Positions 13,256 to 14,800 of a DNA stretch of 14,800 bases are shown here, one piece after another (positions within the stretch are counted from its first letter, which is position 1; the number at the start of each line of letters is the position of its first letter). The notes below the pieces were generated by a model. That model did no database searches. It was not told where the DNA came from and saw only the letters and a list, made by a program, of their open reading frames with translations. Both the position numbers and the translations under genes were made by a program. The stretch is from Pedosphaera sp. (GTDB taxonomy: Bacteria > Verrucomicrobiota > Verrucomicrobiae > Limisphaerales > Pedosphaeraceae), in contig JAQGPB010000270.1 of NCBI GenBank assembly GCA_028293265.1, forward strand, positions 1 through 14,800. The letters are read 5' to 3'.

Positions 13256-14800
13256 TCAAAAACCCGTTGGACGTTTGCCGGCGCTAGATGCAGCACCTGC
13301 ACCTGCATTGCCCCCCAAGGTTTCAACTGCTGCGGCCATGGCTTCAAGATCCTGCTTGGTCGCCCGCATCATGATCATCCCAGTCACGTCGTTGTAAAAA
13401 ATGGATTTGCGCGGCATCCCAGGTTTAGTGTCCAAGTCCACACCAATTGCGTGTGCCAAGTTCATCAAACCCGCTCGTACATCGGGATTCTTATTGTCAA
13501 TCCCAATGCCAAAGGCCCGCTCCAGCCCCTGGAAAAATGTGTTGGTATCAACCTTGTAAGCCCTCACCTCCAACGCTTCAACGGCGGACGCCGTCGGCGC
13601 GGTCGCAACTGCCACGGGCGACTGCGCGGTAACTGTTCTTGTCGGATCTACCGAAAACATGACGCCATAATTCTCAATCGAATATTTGATCGGTTGATCT
13701 GCGCATTTGGTGATCACTTCCAGCACGTCAATCAGGCGGACATGTTTGAGCTGAGGCCTTATGGTCACCGTGACGGCTGCCAAATCAAAGGCGCTGGCCG
13801 TCGGCAGGCCGGTGGCGGGATCAACCGCTCCGCCGACCTCCGGCTTCTCGCGGTTCAAGACAAAATTAATGCCGGTCTTGTCGGGGTCTCTTGCGGCCGC
13901 GATCTCCGTCAAATTGTTGATGACTTCGCTCAGCGGCAATCCATCGTACTGCACCGCATCCACCTTGATGTTGTAAAGTTTGCTCTCTAATGCCTGCCCT
14001 TCCTTGGTCAAATATTGGGCGTTGGCGTTGAGGTTACGCGAGACAGCAACCGGCATCCTCGATTCAGGGAGCGCGGCTGCCATTGGAACCGGCGCCAATC
14101 CTGTCGGCAGGGCAGGCGCGGGTGGTGGGGTCGGTGCCAAGCTTGTCGGCGCGGCAACCAACGGTGCCTCTGGCGCCGTCGGAACCGGAGCCGCCGCTGC
14201 CACTGCGGGGACAGCTTCAGGCGCGGTCAGCCCCGCCTGGACAGGAATGGTGGTTGAATTGATGCTGGCCAGCAATGCCAGCGTCGTCAGCGGCTGCTTC
14301 CAGTATTGTGTGATGGACTTCATGTTTTCTCCTTTGGTTAATGCCGGGGGAACCACCCAGGCGGTGCATAAAATGGTCGCGGTCACCAACAGCGTCGGCC
14401 CCAACACACGGGCCAGCCCGCAGCGAATGTGATTGGGCGGACGCCAGGTCTCACCCTCCAGATTGACAAGCCGTTCCACGCGCTGGCCCAGACCCGAGCG
14501 AAAACCGTTGCCTTCAACCCCCATTTGCCGGAACGCCCGCCGTTGGGTCAGCCTCGTGCCAATTTCCACAAGGCACTCGGCGAGAACACTTGGGCCATCC
14601 GCCACGAGCAGGCTGGCTTCGTCCGCCGCCAGTTCGCTCGCCGCATGCAATTGGTGCCGCGCGCGCCAGACCAGCGGATGCCACCACAGCGCGGCAGTCA
14701 GAAGGTCGGCCAGCAAATACCAGGCCGCGTCGTTTCCCGCGAGATGCGCGAGTTCGTGCGCCAGCATCGCTTCCTGTTGCGCGGCGGCGAATTTTTTAGC
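13256..14800 (-). CDS. M56 (BlaR1/MecR1-type) peptidase fused in frame to secretin/STN-like domains, 5'-truncated
   Basis: The frame is open to the right edge, so the N-terminal membrane helices are missing. The visible part starts in the zinc-peptidase core: HELAH (M56 HExxH, about 14744-14758) and, about 35 residues on, ASELAADEAS with the expected third ligand Glu. A hydrophobic segment RVLGPTLLVTATILCTAWVV then crosses the membrane. No stop follows. The frame continues through a signal-peptide-like stretch (MKSITQYWKQPLTTLALLASI), a Pro/Ala linker (coding about 14080-14230), a domain with YDGLPLSEVINNLTEIA..GINFVLN..VTVTIRPQLKHVRLIDVLEVI..PIKYSIENYGVMFSV resembling STN/secretin N-domains, and a second one (EVRAYKVDTNTFFQGLERAFG..SIFYNDVTGMIMMRATKQDLEAMAAAVETL). 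The penicillin-binding sensor of BlaR1 is absent. Any BlaI/MecI-type repressor gene would lie beyond the right edge. It could be one fusion or two overlapping products (see 14321-14334). Confidence 0.85.
   Translation of the reverse strand, partial: AKKFAAAQQEAMLAHELAHLAGNDAAWYLLADLLTAALWWHPLVWRARHQLHAASELAADEASLLVADGPSVLAECLVEIGTRLTQRRAFRQMGVEGNGFRSGLGQRVERLVNLEGETWRPPNHIRCGLARVLGPTLLVTATILCTAWVVPPALTKGENMKSITQYWKQPLTTLALLASINSTTIPVQAGLTAPEAVPAVAAAAPVPTAPEAPLVAAPTSLAPTPPPAPALPTGLAPVPMAAALPESRMPVAVSRNLNANAQYLTKEGQALESKLYNIKVDAVQYDGLPLSEVINNLTEIAAARDPDKTGINFVLNREKPEVGGAVDPATGLPTASAFDLAAVTVTIRPQLKHVRLIDVLEVITKCADQPIKYSIENYGVMFSVDPTRTVTAQSPVAVATAPTASAVEALEVRAYKVDTNTFFQGLERAFGIGIDNKNPDVRAGLMNLAHAIGVDLDTKPGMPRKSIFYNDVTGMIMMRATKQDLEAMAAAVETLGGNAGAGAASSAGKRPTGF
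14321..14334 (-). promoter_or_regulatory. Internal Shine-Dalgarno and start codon inside the M56 frame
   Basis: On the minus strand, AAGGAG (14334-14329), five bases AAAAC, then ATG (14323-14321). This is a consensus ribosome binding site at good spacing, in frame with the M56 sequence. The encoded product would be 355 residues (stop at 13256) and begins with a plausible signal peptide, MKSITQYWKQPLTTLALLAS up to about A30. No other start in the window has such a site. It probably marks the start of a separate exported secretin-like protein, translated alone or in addition to the read-through fusion. Confidence 0.6.

Noticed and set aside
1..14800. CRISPR array, prophage genes, toxin-antitoxin pair, restriction or defence genes
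   Set aside because: No regularly spaced direct repeats of CRISPR size, and no integrase, capsid, methyltransferase, nuclease or toxin-like products were seen in either strand.

Overview
This window looks like a chromosomal segment of a Gram-negative, outer-membrane-bearing bacterium. The combination of Kdo/LPS-export genes, a metal-type KdsA close in motif to the Aquifex enzyme, a sigma/anti-sigma pair with a small repeat-rich secreted partner, an M56 peptidase fused to secretin-like domains, and a general lack of Shine-Dalgarno sequences fits Verrucomicrobiota (Pedosphaera/Limisphaerales-like). That placement is inference from gene content, not a database match.

Layout, left to right. (1) 1-1755: the 3' part of trpS, a small two-helix membrane protein on the minus strand, and a single-domain response regulator. 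(2) 1756-3114: two minus-strand genes, a secreted alpha/beta-hydrolase lipoprotein and a four-helix membrane protein. The lipoprotein gene is bracketed by degenerate heptanucleotide repeats. (3) 3115-3801: a gene-poor spacer with an orphan intrinsic terminator, a sequence resembling the 3' end of a tRNA/tmRNA, a palindrome, a possible 70-residue proline-rich ORF and a 99-bp palindromic REP/MITE-like element flanked by 8-bp direct repeats. (4) 3802-8166: a tight plus-strand operon kdsA-kdsC-(LptC/LptA-like fusion)-lptB. It covers Kdo-8-phosphate synthesis, its dephosphorylation, a periplasmic LPS-bridge protein and the ATPase that powers LPS export. (5) 8196-10967: glnD on the minus strand, convergent with lptB, encoding the PII uridylyltransferase/uridylyl-removing enzyme. 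(6) 11066-13221: an ECF sigma factor, a single-pass anti-sigma candidate and a DUF3106-like secreted protein whose start overlaps the anti-sigma stop. (7) 13256-14800: a minus-strand M56 (BlaR1/MecR1-type) peptidase cut by the right edge. It runs without a stop into a signal-peptide-like segment, a Pro/Ala linker and two secretin/STN-like domains.

The two strongest points of interest are in (4) and (7). The 735-residue protein between kdsC and lptB looks like an LptC-like jellyroll followed by three LptA/OstA-like modules in one chain, i.e. a possible covalent LPS bridge; its third module carries a helical insertion. In the M56 gene, the only canonical Shine-Dalgarno of the window lies inside the reading frame, exactly in front of a signal-peptide-like ATG. 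This suggests one frame may make both a membrane peptidase fusion and a separate exported secretin-like protein.
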